Numbered from the stretch's first letter, positions 49,236 through 58,667 are shown. The stretch: 64,000 nucleotides of DNA from CAVVAL01 sp963740215 (GCA_963740215.1 CAVUDJ010000017.1:124001-188000), one strand, 5' to 3'. The notes: generated by a model from the letters alone, not told the origin. Made by a program: numbers and translations.

Positions 49236-49652
49236 GTGCCACGGCACACGGCCCATTGCCAGATCCGCTGGTCGGACATGGACGCGTTCGGGCACGTCAA
49301 CAACGCGCGCTACCTCACGCTGTTCGAGGAGGCGCGTACCGAGCTCATCGCCCGGGCAGCCCACGACTCGGAGTTGTCCGGGCTGATGTCCGGCGTGGTC
49401 GTGGTGCGGCACGAGATCGACTACCTGCGGCCGATCGACTACCAGCCCGACCCGGTCCGCATCGACACGTGGATCGAGGAGGTCCGCAACGTCAGCTTCC
49501 GCGTCGGGTACGAGATGTTCGACCACGACGGCGGCGAGATCGTGGCACGGGCGCGCACGTTGCTGGCCCCGTACGACCTCGACGCGGGTCGGCCCCGTCG
49601 GCTCACCGACGTGGAGAAGTCGTTCCTGCGCCGCTGGCTGGACGGCGCGTGA
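49236..49652 (+). CDS. Acyl-CoA thioesterase (4HBT hot-dog fold)
   Basis: A hot-dog-fold thioesterase of about 138 residues (YbgC/FadM type): HCQIRWSDMDAFGHVNNARYLTLFEEARTE (quoted in part) carries the conserved D-x-F/Y-G-H-V-N-N active loop. Later come VVVVRHEIDYLRPIDY and VRNVSFRVGYEMF. The start is uncertain: GTG 49236 is used, GTG 49224 is possible, and ribosome sites are weak. It hydrolyses acyl-CoA; the chain length is unknown. Confidence 0.82.
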   Translation: MPRHTAHCQIRWSDMDAFGHVNNARYLTLFEEARTELIARAAHDSELSGLMSGVVVVRHEIDYLRPIDYQPDPVRIDTWIEEVRNVSFRVGYEMFDHDGGEIVARARTLLAPYDLDAGRPRRLTDVEKSFLRRWLDGA

Positions 49653-49654
49653 CG

Positions 49655-49712
49655 GCGGCGGGTGTGGGTGACCGCGGCGAGTGTGGGTGGCCGACGGCGG
49701 GTGTGGGTGACT
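49655..49712. repeat. Three tandem GGCGGGTGTGGGTGAC-like units
   Basis: The units start at about 49657, 49676 and 49697 with differing bases around the shared GTGTGGGTG core. They lie in the gap after the thioesterase. No coding sense was found. Confidence 0.6.
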
Positions 49713-49788
49713 CCGGGGTTGGGTGGCGTGGGCGGGCGCGTCGTCCCGGCGGATCGCCGCGCAACCGCGGAATCACCGGGGCGGCGTG

Positions 49789-50478
49789 ATGGGTGAGACG
49801 CTGACGTTCGCGTCCGACGCCGACCTGGCCGATGCGGGTGCCTTCCTCGCACGGTTGATCCGGCTCGACCCGGCCGCGCTGGTGCGCGTGCGGTGCTCCG
49901 GTGGGCGGGTGGCGCTCTGGGGGTGGCTGCCGCTGGAGGTGCTGGTCACTCGGGTGGTCCGCGGCGACGGGCCCGGCGACGCCACGGTCGGTGCGGCCGA
50001 TCTGTTGGCGGCGCTCGCGGAGCCGACGGTCGGTGCGGCCGATGAGTTGGCGGAGCCGACGGTTGGTGGGGCCGATGAGTTGGCGGCGCTCGCGGAGCGC
50101 ACCGTCGCCATGCCCGGCCGGCGTGACGAGCAGTGGCGTGGTGCGCTGCCGCCCGCGGCGGTCGACGAGCTGGACGCTGTCCCGGCCGACGTGATCCAGC
50201 GGTTGCTCGTGGCCGGCGAACGCACGTTCCGCGAGGCGAGCACCGGCGCTGACCCCCGCGCGGTCGGCGACGCCCTCCTCGACCACGAGACCGTCACCGT
50301 CTCCGCGAGGGATACCAGCGCCGCTGTTCCGCTGCGGCTGCTGCTCGGCCTCGCGCGGATGGGGTTCCTCGGCGACGACCCGGTGCGCATCGGCGTCGCG
50401 GGCGGTTGGGTACGCGCCGCCGCGAGTTACGGTGCCGCGTACCGTCGGCGCGCCAAGCTCACCCTGCTGAGCCCGTAG
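49789..50478 (+). CDS. Hypothetical protein with internal TVGAADELA repeats
   Basis: A 229-residue cytoplasmic protein of a family I recognise only as actinobacterial and uncharacterised. The fold-like parts are ETLTFASDADLADAGAFLAR, VRCSGGRVALWGWLPLEVLVTR, RDEQWRGALPPAAVDELD and a C-terminal basic WVRAAASYGAAYRRRAKL. In the middle, three imperfect repeats (TVGAADLLAALAEP / TVGAADELAEP / TVGGADELAALAER) look like a recent expansion. The ATG at 49789 (after GTG 49786) was chosen. Confidence 0.65.
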   Translation: MGETLTFASDADLADAGAFLARLIRLDPAALVRVRCSGGRVALWGWLPLEVLVTRVVRGDGPGDATVGAADLLAALAEPTVGAADELAEPTVGGADELAALAERTVAMPGRRDEQWRGALPPAAVDELDAVPADVIQRLLVAGERTFREASTGADPRAVGDALLDHETVTVSARDTSAAVPLRLLLGLARMGFLGDDPVRIGVAGGWVRAAASYGAAYRRRAKLTLLSP

Positions 50479-50491
50479 GGGACCAGCGACC

Positions 50492-50556
50492 GAATCGGAC
50501 TGTCCGGGAAGTGGCGCCCAAACCCGGCGCCCGATACCGCCATTTCCCCGACAGTT
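50492..50556. repeat. Palindromic element, family P2, copy B
   Basis: The reverse complement begins AACTGTCGGGGAAATGGC and contains TTTGGGCGCCACTTCC, matching 13733-13796 along its length. It lies between convergent stops (50478 and 50613). Confidence 0.8.
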
Positions 50557-50612
50557 GGACCGCGCCCGCGAGTGGCCACCGCGCCCGCGGGTCGGGCCAG
50601 TGCGCCCGCGGG

Positions 50613-52169
50613 TCAGGCCAGCCAGGCTGCCGCGTCGCCCGGAAGCGCGCCGTTCACCAGCGGCACGCTCGTGAGCACCACCTCGCCGTCCGGCAGCGGT
50701 ACCGGCTGGTTGGTGAGGTTCACGACACACCGCAGGCCGCCGTCCCGCGCGAACGCCAGGCAGCCGGGGGGCGCGTCCAGCCACGTCAGGTCGCCGGAGA
50801 AGCCAGGGTGCTTGCGACGGATCGCGATGGCCACGCGGTAGAGCGCGAGCATCGACTCCGGATCCGCTTCCTCCGTGGCCACCGCCAGCGGCGACCAGCC
50901 GGCGGGCATCGGAAGCCATGTCTGCACACCGTCCGGGGAAAAACCGTACGGCGGCTCACCCGGTGTCCACGGCATGGGAATGCGGCATGCGTCCCGGCCG
51001 CGCGTGGTGTGCCCGGACCGCTCCCACACCGGATCCTGGAGGGCCTCGTCCGGCGGCTCGACGTTGGGCATCCCCAGCTCGTCACCGTTGTACATGTATG
51101 CGACGCCGGGGAGCCCGAACAGCATCAGCGCAGCGGCCCGCGCGCGACGCTCGCCGACCAGGCCATCGCCGTAGCGCGAGACGTGCCGCACGACGTCGTG
51201 GTTGGAGAGCACCCAGCAGGGCGGCGACGGCGTCCCGCGGATGATCGCGTTCGAGTGGTCGATCGCGGCCTTCAGCTCGTCGACGCGCCACCGCGCCTTG
51301 ACCAGCTCGAAGTTGAACGCGAGGTGCAACTCGTCGGCGCGGACGTAGAGCCGCAGGCGTTCGGCGTCCGGAACCCAGATCTCGCCGACGGCCATGGTGC
51401 CCGGGTACTCGTCGAGCACTCTTCGCACCATGCGGTGCACCTCGTGCACACCGTCGTTGTCGAAGCGGGGCTGAGGCTCATCGCCACCCGGGTTGTTCGG
51501 GTTGAACACGTCGGGCACCTCGACGTCGGGCAGGCCGGCGGGCTTCGCCATGCCGTGCGCGACGTCGATGCGGAAACCGTCGGCGCCGCGATCGAGCCAG
51601 AACCGCAGCGTCCGCTCCAGGTCTGCCTTGACCTCGGGGTTCTCCCAGTTCAGGTCGGGCTGCTCGGGCGCGAACAGGTGCAGGTACCACTGGCCGTCGG
51701 GCACCCGGGTCCACGCCGGACCGCCGAAGACGGACGGCCAGTTGTTCGGGGGCTGGTCGCCGTTCGGGCCGAGGCCGTCGCGGAAGATGTAGCGATCCCG
51801 GGCGGGGCTGCCGGGCTCGGAACCCAGCGCCTCCTGGAACCAGACGTGCTGGTCGGAGGTGTGGTTGGGCACGAGGTCGATCGTGACTCTGATCTGCCGT
51901 GCGTGCGCGTCCGCGACCAGCTGGTCGAACTCGGCGAGGTCGCCGAAGACCGGGTCGACGTCGCGCGGGTCGGCCACGTCGTAGCCGTGGTCACGCATCG
52001 GCGAGCGGTAGAACGGGCTGATCCACAGCGCGTCCACGCCCAACTCGGCCAGGTACGGCAGCCGCGAACGGATGCCGGCCAGGTCGCCGACGCCGTCGCC
52101 GTTCCCGTCGGCGAAACTGCGCGGATAGATCTGGTAGAAGACGGCGTTACGCCACCAATCGGCCGTCAC
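50613..52169 (-). CDS. Alpha-glucosidase (GH13, oligo-1,6-glucosidase type)
   Basis: A 518-residue GH13 hydrolase. Catalytic marks are YPRSFADGNGDGVGDLAGI, DLVPNHTSDQHVWF, the nucleophile Asp in GADGFRIDVAHGMAK, the acid/base Glu in MAVGEIWVPD, and the stabilising Asp in VLSNHDVVRHVSRYG. No signal peptide is visible, so it is cytoplasmic and probably cleaves imported alpha-glucosides from the nearby ABC transporter. The length fits the family and there is no frameshift. Confidence 0.94.
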   Translation of the reverse strand: MTADWWRNAVFYQIYPRSFADGNGDGVGDLAGIRSRLPYLAELGVDALWISPFYRSPMRDHGYDVADPRDVDPVFGDLAEFDQLVADAHARQIRVTIDLVPNHTSDQHVWFQEALGSEPGSPARDRYIFRDGLGPNGDQPPNNWPSVFGGPAWTRVPDGQWYLHLFAPEQPDLNWENPEVKADLERTLRFWLDRGADGFRIDVAHGMAKPAGLPDVEVPDVFNPNNPGGDEPQPRFDNDGVHEVHRMVRRVLDEYPGTMAVGEIWVPDAERLRLYVRADELHLAFNFELVKARWRVDELKAAIDHSNAIIRGTPSPPCWVLSNHDVVRHVSRYGDGLVGERRARAAALMLFGLPGVAYMYNGDELGMPNVEPPDEALQDPVWERSGHTTRGRDACRIPMPWTPGEPPYGFSPDGVQTWLPMPAGWSPLAVATEEADPESMLALYRVAIAIRRKHPGFSGDLTWLDAPPGCLAFARDGGLRCVVNLTNQPVPLPDGEVVLTSVPLVNGALPGDAAAWLA

Positions 52170-52265
52170 TGTGACCCCCAGGTTTCAGAATCGTTTCAGC
52201 GATCCATGGTGCCAGAGGTTCGGGAATGCGGCTCGCCGACGTTGGCGCCAAGAACGCCGGGCGGG

Positions 52266-52655
52266 TCAGTCGAAGGCGTTGATCATGAACTCGGCGGCGC
52301 GCTCGAAGTACTCCCAGAGCGGGCGTTCCTGCTCGGGTGTGAGATCCAGCGCGTCGACCGCGTCGCGCATGTGCTTGAGCCACGCGTCGCGCTCGGCGGG
52401 GCCGATCACGAACGGCGCGTGACGCAACCGCAGCCGCGGGTGTCCGCGCTGGTCAGAGTAGGTGCGGGGGCCGCCCCAGTACTGCTCCAGGAACATGCGG
52501 AGCCGGTCGGCGGCGGGGCCGAGGTCCTGCTCGGGGTAGAGCGGGCGGAGCAGCGGATCGGTGGCCACACCCTCGTAGAAGACCTCGACGAGGCGCCGGA
52601 ATGCCGGTTCGCCGCCGATCAGGTCGTAGAAGCTGGTCTCGCTCTGCTGGGCCAC
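52266..52655 (-). CDS. glbO: Group II truncated haemoglobin
   Basis: A 129-residue globin of the TrHbO/group II type. Marks are SFYDLIGGEPAFRRLVEVFYEGVATDPLLRPLYP (in part), RMFLEQYWGGPRTYSDQRGHPRLRLRH (in part) and AERDAWLKHM. The proximal His is in LRHAPF and the E7/CD aromatic set fits the group. Such globins bind oxygen or NO and are near-universal in actinobacteria. Confidence 0.93.
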   Translation of the reverse strand: MAQQSETSFYDLIGGEPAFRRLVEVFYEGVATDPLLRPLYPEQDLGPAADRLRMFLEQYWGGPRTYSDQRGHPRLRLRHAPFVIGPAERDAWLKHMRDAVDALDLTPEQERPLWEYFERAAEFMINAFD

Positions 52656-52710
52656 GTCACCATCCTGCCACCCGCCGCACGGGCGGCGCTGGCCGGCTGT
52701 CGGCGGACGC

Positions 52711-53976
52711 TCAGGCTGGTTCGGCGACCGCCTGGTCCACCTCGCTGGCGGCCGGCCAAGCCAGCGCGAGCGCGCAGACGACGAGTACGCCGATGGCGCC
52801 GGACATCCCGATCACCTGGCGGACGTCGATCGCGCTGGCGATCCAGCCGGCGGTGATGACCGCGACGCCCTGGCTCAGTTGCAGGCCGGACTGGACGACG
52901 CCGAACGCGCGGGCCCGGAACCCGACGGGCAGGACGCGGGCGAACATCCCGTTGAGTGGGAGCAGGAACGCCATCCCGAAACCGCTCGACGCGTAGAGCA
53001 GGAGGACCGCCCATAACGGCAGGTCGATGGCGAGCGGGATCAGTGACGCGGCGGCCAGCACCGCAAGGGGGCGGACTGCCCGGATGCGCAGGCTGGGCGG
53101 CATGAAGCGGCTCACCACGACACCGCCGACGATGGTGCCGACCGGGTTCGCCGCGAGGAGGAGGCCCACCGTCGTCGGACCGCCGCCAAGATCTTTCGCG
53201 AACGGGGCGGCGAGACCTTCGGGCGCGAACGCGAACGCCGCCGCGGTCCAGACCATGAGCGTGTAGACCCGCAGCTTGCGGCTGCCGAAGACGAGCCGCA
53301 GGCCGGCGATGGTGTCGCGGTACAGCGACTTGGCCTTGTGGGCGGCCAGCGGCGCCGGCCTCGCGTGTACCCAGAGCCGGAGCAGGATCGCGGAGCCCAG
53401 GAACGTCAGGGCGTCGATGACCAGCGCGCCCCGCGGCGAGATGAAGTGGACCAGCGCGCCACCGAAGACGAAGCCGACGACCTGGCTCAGCTGGCCGGCG
53501 ATGCTGTTCATCGCCAGGCCCAGTACGTACCGGTCGCCGGTGAGGATGTCCGGCAGCATCGCCGAGCGAGCCGACTCGAACGGGGGCGCCAGCAGCGCGG
53601 AGCAGAACAGCAACGCCAGCAGCGCGGGCAGCGGCAGTCCGGGGATCGCCAGGATCGCGACGAGGACCATGCGGCCGAGGTCGCAGAGGACCATCGTCCG
53701 GCGCCACGGGAGCCGGTCGGCGATCGTGGACAGGAACGGTCCACCCGCGATCCACGGCAGGTAGCCGATGGCGAACGAAGCGGCCGAGAGCAGCGGCGAG
53801 CCGGTCTGGTTGAACACCAGGATCGCGATCGCGACCTTGGTGAGCATGTCGCCGATCTGAGAAAGGAGGTACGCAGCGAAGACCGCCCGGTACTCCGTCA
53901 CCGCGAGCACTTCGCCGTAGGTCGCGGAGCGCTCGGTTTCGGCCGCCACTGTCTCCTCCCTCCTGGCACGCGTCAC
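52711..53976 (-). CDS. MFS transporter
   Basis: A 421-residue membrane transporter with about 12 TM helices. The first half has VFAAYLLSQIGDMLTKVAIAILV, GYLPWIAGGPFLSTIADRLPWRR and LLALLFCSALLAPPFES. The second half has VYTLMVWTAAAFAFAPEG and TVGLLLAANPVGTIVGGVVV. It resembles the enterobactin-exporter/MFS_3 group of drug or metabolite exporters. The substrate is unknown. A hairpin CGGCTGA/TCAGCCG lies at 54040-54060 upstream. Confidence 0.88.
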   Translation of the reverse strand: MTRARREETVAAETERSATYGEVLAVTEYRAVFAAYLLSQIGDMLTKVAIAILVFNQTGSPLLSAASFAIGYLPWIAGGPFLSTIADRLPWRRTMVLCDLGRMVLVAILAIPGLPLPALLALLFCSALLAPPFESARSAMLPDILTGDRYVLGLAMNSIAGQLSQVVGFVFGGALVHFISPRGALVIDALTFLGSAILLRLWVHARPAPLAAHKAKSLYRDTIAGLRLVFGSRKLRVYTLMVWTAAAFAFAPEGLAAPFAKDLGGGPTTVGLLLAANPVGTIVGGVVVSRFMPPSLRIRAVRPLAVLAAASLIPLAIDLPLWAVLLLYASSGFGMAFLLPLNGMFARVLPVGFRARAFGVVQSGLQLSQGVAVITAGWIASAIDVRQVIGMSGAIGVLVVCALALAWPAASEVDQAVAEPA

Positions 53977-54105
53977 TTGGGCAGTCTGCCCGATTCACGG
54001 CCTTCGGGATAGGCGTTCGGTTGTCCTTATGACGACACTCGGCTGAGCCCGGTTCAGCCGAACGGATGATCCGGCTGCCGCGGTCGTAACGTACCTCGAA
54101 TCCCG

Positions 54106-55164
54106 TCAGGTGGGACCGGCAACCCCGCCATTCGCGCCGCCCTGCGGGGCGGGTACGGGCGCTGGCGGCGCCATTCCGGACGTGATGCCGGCGTCGTCGA
54201 CGGCCTCGGTGAGCCGTGCGCGCAGCTCACGGGCGACCCGCCACTGGGCGTCCGATGTGGTCTTCACGAGGGTCCGGAGCATCATGCCGGTCGGCGTGAT
54301 CTGCTCGACGCCGAGCGACTCGGGCGGCGCGAGCAGATCGGCCTTCCATTCGTCCTCGCTGGCCAGGGCGTTGGCGGCTTCCTGCATCACCTGCTGGGCG
54401 CGGTCGACGTCGGTACCGAACGGCACCGGCACGTCGATGTTGACGACCGCCCAGCCCTGGCTCTTGTTGCCGACCCGGAGGATCTCGCCGTTGCGCACGT
54501 ACCAGACCACGCCGTGCGCGTCGCGGACCGTGGTGATCCGCAGGCCGACAGCCTCGACGGTGCCGCTCGCGTCGCCGAGGTCGACGATGTCGCCGACCCC
54601 GTACTGGTCTTCGAGCATCATGAATATGCCGGAGAGGAAGTCGCGGACGAGGTTCTGCGCACCGAAGCCGAGGGCGATGCCGGCGATGCCCGCGCTGGCG
54701 ATCAGGGGCGCGAGGTTGATGCCGACCTGGTCGAGCATCAGCATCACGGCGACGCCGAAGATCACGAAGGACGTGATGCTGCGCAGCACCGAGCCGATGG
54801 TCCGGGCGCGCTGGCGCCGCCGCTCAGACAGCAGGCCGCCGGCCTGGGCGAGAGCTTCTGGCGCCCGCTCGCGCAGTGGACGCAGGATGGTCGGCACCTT
54901 GAGGTCGCCATTCCCCTCGGTGACCCGGCTGATCGCCCGGTGCACCAGCCAGCGCGCGATCACGGCGACGATCGCGATCAAGATGATCGTCAGGATCTTC
55001 GAGATGCCGTCCCAGCTGGAGATCTTCGCCATCCAGTCGATCTTGGTCTGGTCCCAGACCCAGGCGCACAGGGTCGTTCCGTCCTCGTAGCACTTGGGCG
55101 GCTCGGCGGGCTTGGGCGTCTCGGTGGCGAACCAGGGAATGCTCACCCTTCTTTGGTACCGCAT
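54106..55164 (-). CDS. Mechanosensitive channel MscS-family protein
   Basis: A 352-residue MscS-type channel. TM helices are at about ILTIILIAIVAVIARWLV, and SITSFVIFGVAVMLML with the pore helix LIASAGIAGIALGFGAQNLVRDFLSGIFMML (in part). The beta domain (YGVGDIVDLGDASGTVEAVGLR, in part) and a C-terminal alpha/beta domain follow. A Pro-rich tail ends the protein. It releases solutes under membrane tension. The start is uncertain: ATG 55164 is used, ATG 55188 and GTG 55143 are alternatives. Confidence 0.88.
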   Translation of the reverse strand: MRYQRRVSIPWFATETPKPAEPPKCYEDGTTLCAWVWDQTKIDWMAKISSWDGISKILTIILIAIVAVIARWLVHRAISRVTEGNGDLKVPTILRPLRERAPEALAQAGGLLSERRRQRARTIGSVLRSITSFVIFGVAVMLMLDQVGINLAPLIASAGIAGIALGFGAQNLVRDFLSGIFMMLEDQYGVGDIVDLGDASGTVEAVGLRITTVRDAHGVVWYVRNGEILRVGNKSQGWAVVNIDVPVPFGTDVDRAQQVMQEAANALASEDEWKADLLAPPESLGVEQITPTGMMLRTLVKTTSDAQWRVARELRARLTEAVDDAGITSGMAPPAPVPAPQGGANGGVAGPT

Positions 55165-55294
55165 GGGCCTGTGGCGGGTGCTCGTCACCCCCTGCCTTAG
55201 GGACGACTAAGCCGGACATTTCGGCGCCAGATCTCTTTCTTGCGTGCGGATATGGCTTTCGTACGGGAGTATGGCCACCAGGCGGAGGTGATAC

Positions 55295-55813
55295 ATGGCC
55301 GGCACATCCGTAGCACTGGTGCTGAACGCGACGTACGAACCATTGTGCGTCGTGCCAGTACGGCGTGCGGCCGTGCTCGTGCTCACCGAGAAGGCCGTCC
55401 CCGTCAGCGACGGGGACGGCCTTTTGCGTAGTACGACGACCCTCATGGTGCTGCCGTCCGTGGTCCGTCTCACCCGCTTCGTCCGCGTCCCTTTTCGGGC
55501 CCACGTCACCCTGACGCGTCGAGCCGTGTTCGCTCGCGACGGCGGCCGCTGCGTGTACTGCACCGCCGCCGCCACCACGATCGACCACGTGGTGCCGCGT
55601 AGCCGCGGTGGTCGCCACGTCTGGGAGAACGTGGTCGCCGCCTGCAACCGGTGCAACCACATCAAGGCCGACCGCTCGCTGCACGAGATCGGCTGGCGGC
55701 TGCGTCACCCGCCGGTCGCGCCGAGCGGCGTGGCCTGGCGTGTGCTCGGGCACCGCACCCCGGATCCTCGCTGGCTGGACTGGCTCGGGCTGCCCGAGCA
55801 GGCCAGTGCGTGA
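55295..55813 (+). CDS. HNH endonuclease family protein
   Basis: A 172-residue protein of a conserved actinobacterial HNH family. The N-terminus SVALVLNATYEPLCVVPVRRA is a family hallmark, followed by SVVRLTRFVRVPFRAHV. The HNH core is RCVYC, TTIDHVVPRSRGG, WENVVAACNRCNHIKADRS, with zinc-ligand Cys pairs and catalytic His. The cleavage role is unknown; these are usually chromosomal housekeeping genes, not phage enzymes. A terminator-like hairpin lies inside its 5' part. Confidence 0.9.
   Translation: MAGTSVALVLNATYEPLCVVPVRRAAVLVLTEKAVPVSDGDGLLRSTTTLMVLPSVVRLTRFVRVPFRAHVTLTRRAVFARDGGRCVYCTAAATTIDHVVPRSRGGRHVWENVVAACNRCNHIKADRSLHEIGWRLRHPPVAPSGVAWRVLGHRTPDPRWLDWLGLPEQASA
55391..55423 (+). terminator. 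Terminator-like hairpin inside the HNH coding region
   Basis: AAGGCCGTCCCCGTC (55391-55405) and GACGGGGACGGCCTT (55409-55423) form a perfect 15-bp stem with a 3-nt AGC loop, followed by TT. It begins 96 bp into the gene and encodes EKAVPVSDGDGLL, so it looks like an intrinsic terminator or attenuator overlapping coding sequence. Confidence 0.55.
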
Positions 55814-55901
55814 CCTACCTAACCCTGGCTTGACCTCCTTCGCGGCGCGGCTCCACGATGTCCAGGGACATATAAACGGATCCGCATAAGTGGGGGCGTA
55901 G

Positions 55902-56810
55902 GTGGGGGCTGGGCACAACCATTCGCACGGGCTGAGCGCTGCCGCCGCGCATCGCGGTCGGCTCCTGGTGGCCACCGTCCTCACCGCCGCGTACCTCGTG
56001 GTCGAGGTCGCCACCGCGATCGTCACCGGCTCGCTGACGTTGCTCTCCGACGCCGCGCACATGTTCACGGACCTCGCCGGCCTGCTCCTCGCGCTCACCG
56101 CGATCACGGTGGCGGCCCGGTCCCGGCCGAGCGCGGGGCGCACCTTCGGCCTGCACCGCATGGAGACCCTGGCCGCGCTCGCGAACGCGCTGCTGCTCTT
56201 CGGCGTCGCGGGCTACATCGTGTGGGAGGCGGTCAGCCGGCTGCGCGAGCCCGCCGAGATACCGGCGGGGCCGATGGTGCTCGTGGCGCTGGTGGGCCTC
56301 GCCGTGAACGTCGTCTCGTACCTGCTGCTGCGCCAGGGCGCCAAGTCGAGCCTCGCGGTGCGGGCGGCGGCCACCGAGGTGTTCGCCGACGCGCTCGGCT
56401 CGGTGGGTGTGCTCGTCGCGGGCGCGGTCATCGCGGTCACGGGCGTGTCGTGGATCGACCCGGTCGTGGCGCTGCTGTTGGCCGCGCTGATCCTGCCGCG
56501 CACGTGGCGGCTGGCTCGCCAGGCGCTGCGTATCCTCGTCGAGGCGGCGCCGGAGCACGTCGACGTCCCGGCCCTGGAGTTCGAGTTGTCCTGCCTGCCC
56601 CAGGTGGTCGACGTCCACGACCTGCACGTATGGACGCTGACCTCCGGGATGGAGGTCGCCACGGCACACCTGTCGGTGCGGCCTGGTACCGACGTCCACC
56701 CGGTGCTCGACGCGGCCCGCGCGGTCCTGGCGGACGGCTACGGCATCCCGCACGCCACGGTCCAGGTGGAAACGACCGACCATACGGCCTGTCGTGAGGT
56801 GGACTGGTGA
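55902..56810 (+). CDS. Cation diffusion facilitator (CDF) transporter
   Basis: A 302-residue metal/H+ antiporter. The His-rich N-terminus GHNHSHG precedes six TM helices (LLVATVLTAAYLVVEVATAIV, LLALTAITVA, LANALLLFGVAGYIVWEA). The metal site is SDAAHMFTDLAGL in TM2 and TEVFADALGS in TM5 (Asp/His motifs). The C-terminal cytoplasmic domain has VDVHDLHVWTLTSGMEVATAH. It exports Zn2+ or a related divalent metal. The GTG start is supported by the family N-terminus. Confidence 0.93.
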   Translation: MGAGHNHSHGLSAAAAHRGRLLVATVLTAAYLVVEVATAIVTGSLTLLSDAAHMFTDLAGLLLALTAITVAARSRPSAGRTFGLHRMETLAALANALLLFGVAGYIVWEAVSRLREPAEIPAGPMVLVALVGLAVNVVSYLLLRQGAKSSLAVRAAATEVFADALGSVGVLVAGAVIAVTGVSWIDPVVALLLAALILPRTWRLARQALRILVEAAPEHVDVPALEFELSCLPQVVDVHDLHVWTLTSGMEVATAHLSVRPGTDVHPVLDAARAVLADGYGIPHATVQVETTDHTACREVDW

Positions 56811-56868
56811 GCCCGTGCTTCCCTGGACGCGTATAACCAGTAGTTGACGTGTGAGGGAGGGAGCCACG

Positions 56869-58567
56869 GTGCATACCGAGGCGGCCGGGGTGGACCTGGT
56901 GTGCGGGCCCGACAGTCCGCTGCCCGAAGGGCGCCAGCGCTACCGGCTGCTACATCACCTTGGTTCGGGTGGCCAGGCCGACGTGTACCGCGGGGTCCGG
57001 CTGTCGGCCGGGGTCAGTTCGTCGCCGGTCACGATCAAGGTCTTCCGCATGGATCCCCGGCGCGCTCTGCTCGACCAGCTCCGCTCCTGGGACAAGGGCG
57101 ACGCCGTCCTCATGGACCTCAACAGCCGCGGGGTCGAGGGCATCTGCCTCCGCGTCGACGGTTTCTACGGCTCACCGCCACACTCGCCCGGGGTGGGGCA
57201 GCCCGGCGGCGAGCAGATCCCATACCAGGTCCTCGACTACCTGCCCGGTGGCACGCTCATCGAGCGGCTGGCCGGCGGCGCGGCGGCGAGCGGCCCGGCG
57301 AAGCTGTCCGGCAACGCCGTCCTCAAGACGATCGCCACCACCCTGCAGGCCCTGCACCACCCCACCGAGACCGGTGACAGCCCGGTGCTGCACATGGACG
57401 TCAAGCCGTCCAACTTGATCGTGCTGCCCGACGGTCGGGTGCGGCTCATCGACTTCACCACCGCGCGGTACGACCACGCCGCGCACATCACCACGATCGC
57501 GCACACGCCGGAGTCCGCCGGTCCTGAGGCGCACACCGGGCACGTCGGCCCGGCCTACGACGTGCACGGGTTCGGGTCGATCGCGTACTTCCTGGTCACG
57601 GGCTGGCTGCCGCGCACCGACCGGTCCGCCGTCTCGCCGGCCGAACCGATGGTGCCGGTGGGCGGCGTACGCCGGCACCCGCTGCTCGACGCGAACCCGA
57701 CGCTCGCCGCACACCTCCTCGCGCCGCTCGCCGACCGCCCCGAGGACCGGCCCCGCACCGACGAGCTGCCCGGCTGGATCGCGTACCTGACCCGCCTCGC
57801 CGCCGACCTGCCGCCGAGCGTGCGGTTCGTGGACTGGTCCGACACGGGTGCCTACCAGGCGACGATGATGGCCGGCGGCGCGTCCCGGCCGGGTGTCGCG
57901 CCGCACGAGGCCACCAGGATCGCCGGCTCGCCGGCGGTCGCCCGGCAGGCCGAACCGCGACGGGAGGCGAGCGGCGGGCCGAACGCCGCGCGAGGCCACG
58001 CGGGTCGACGAGTCCCTGCGCAGCCGCGCGCAGGCCAGCGCCGACGCCAAGACCACCATGAAGTCGGAGCCGCCGAAGCCGCCGCGGATCACCGCGTCGG
58101 CGCCGGTACCGGTCAGGCAGGCACCCCCACAGAAGCAGTCCCGCTGGAGCCGCGATCCCGAGACCACCCAGGGCGAGCCCGAACCGGCACCGGCACCGGC
58201 ACCGGAGAAGCCGGTCAACCCGGCACGGCGTCACCGCGGCCGGGGGGTGTCGAAGGTCGGGCTCACGGTCGCGCTGGTGTGCTGGACGGCTTGGCTGCTG
58301 ACGGCGCTGATCCGGGAGCCGCACGATCCGATGGAGCCGGCGATCGGGCTGGCGATCATGGCGGTGCTGGCTGTCGTCGTCTACTGGCTGACGCGGCTGG
58401 CTGGGCACCTGATCCGCACCACGCTCGACAAGGGTCCTCGCAAGGGCACGCTGATCCCGCACCTCGTCACCGCGATCTTCCTGGTGGCGAGCGGGCTGGA
58501 GTTCCTGTCGCGCACGCCGGTGGCGCCCGTGAAGGTCTACGCGTTCATCCAGGGGATCCTGAACTAG
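56869..58567 (+). CDS. Membrane-anchored Ser/Thr protein kinase-like protein (frameshifted)
   Basis: The kinase domain (about 20-320) has the Gly loop HLGSGGQADVYRG, VAIK-type Lys in TIKVFRM, the catalytic loop LHMDVKPSNLIVL, and DFTTA in place of DFG. A flexible linker follows. In the +1 frame come a Pro-rich stretch (EPAPAPAPEKPV) and at least two TM helices (VGLTVALVCWTAWLLTALI, AIGLAIMAVLAVVVYWLTRL). One extra base near 57984 separates the frames. GTG 56869 has GGGAGGGAG at 56855-56863. The unusual DFT may make it a pseudokinase. Partners are unknown. Confidence 0.75.
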
Positions 58568-58591
58568 CCGTCCCCGCCGCCGTGGGGTGGT

Positions 58592-58655
58592 CCAATGTCG
58601 GCATGCCGACGTTGGACACCGCCCGGCGCACTCAACGTCGGCATGCCGACATTGG
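58592..58655. repeat. Paired palindrome, family P3, copy B
   Basis: Two GGCATGCC-centred palindromes (58592-58615 and 58633-58655) separated by GACACCGCCCGGCGCACT-like spacer. It lies between convergent stops (58567 and 58668). The spacer is the reverse complement type of copy A at 19345-19417, so the copies are in opposite orientation. Confidence 0.82.
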
Positions 58656-58667
58656 CGCAGCGGCGCG

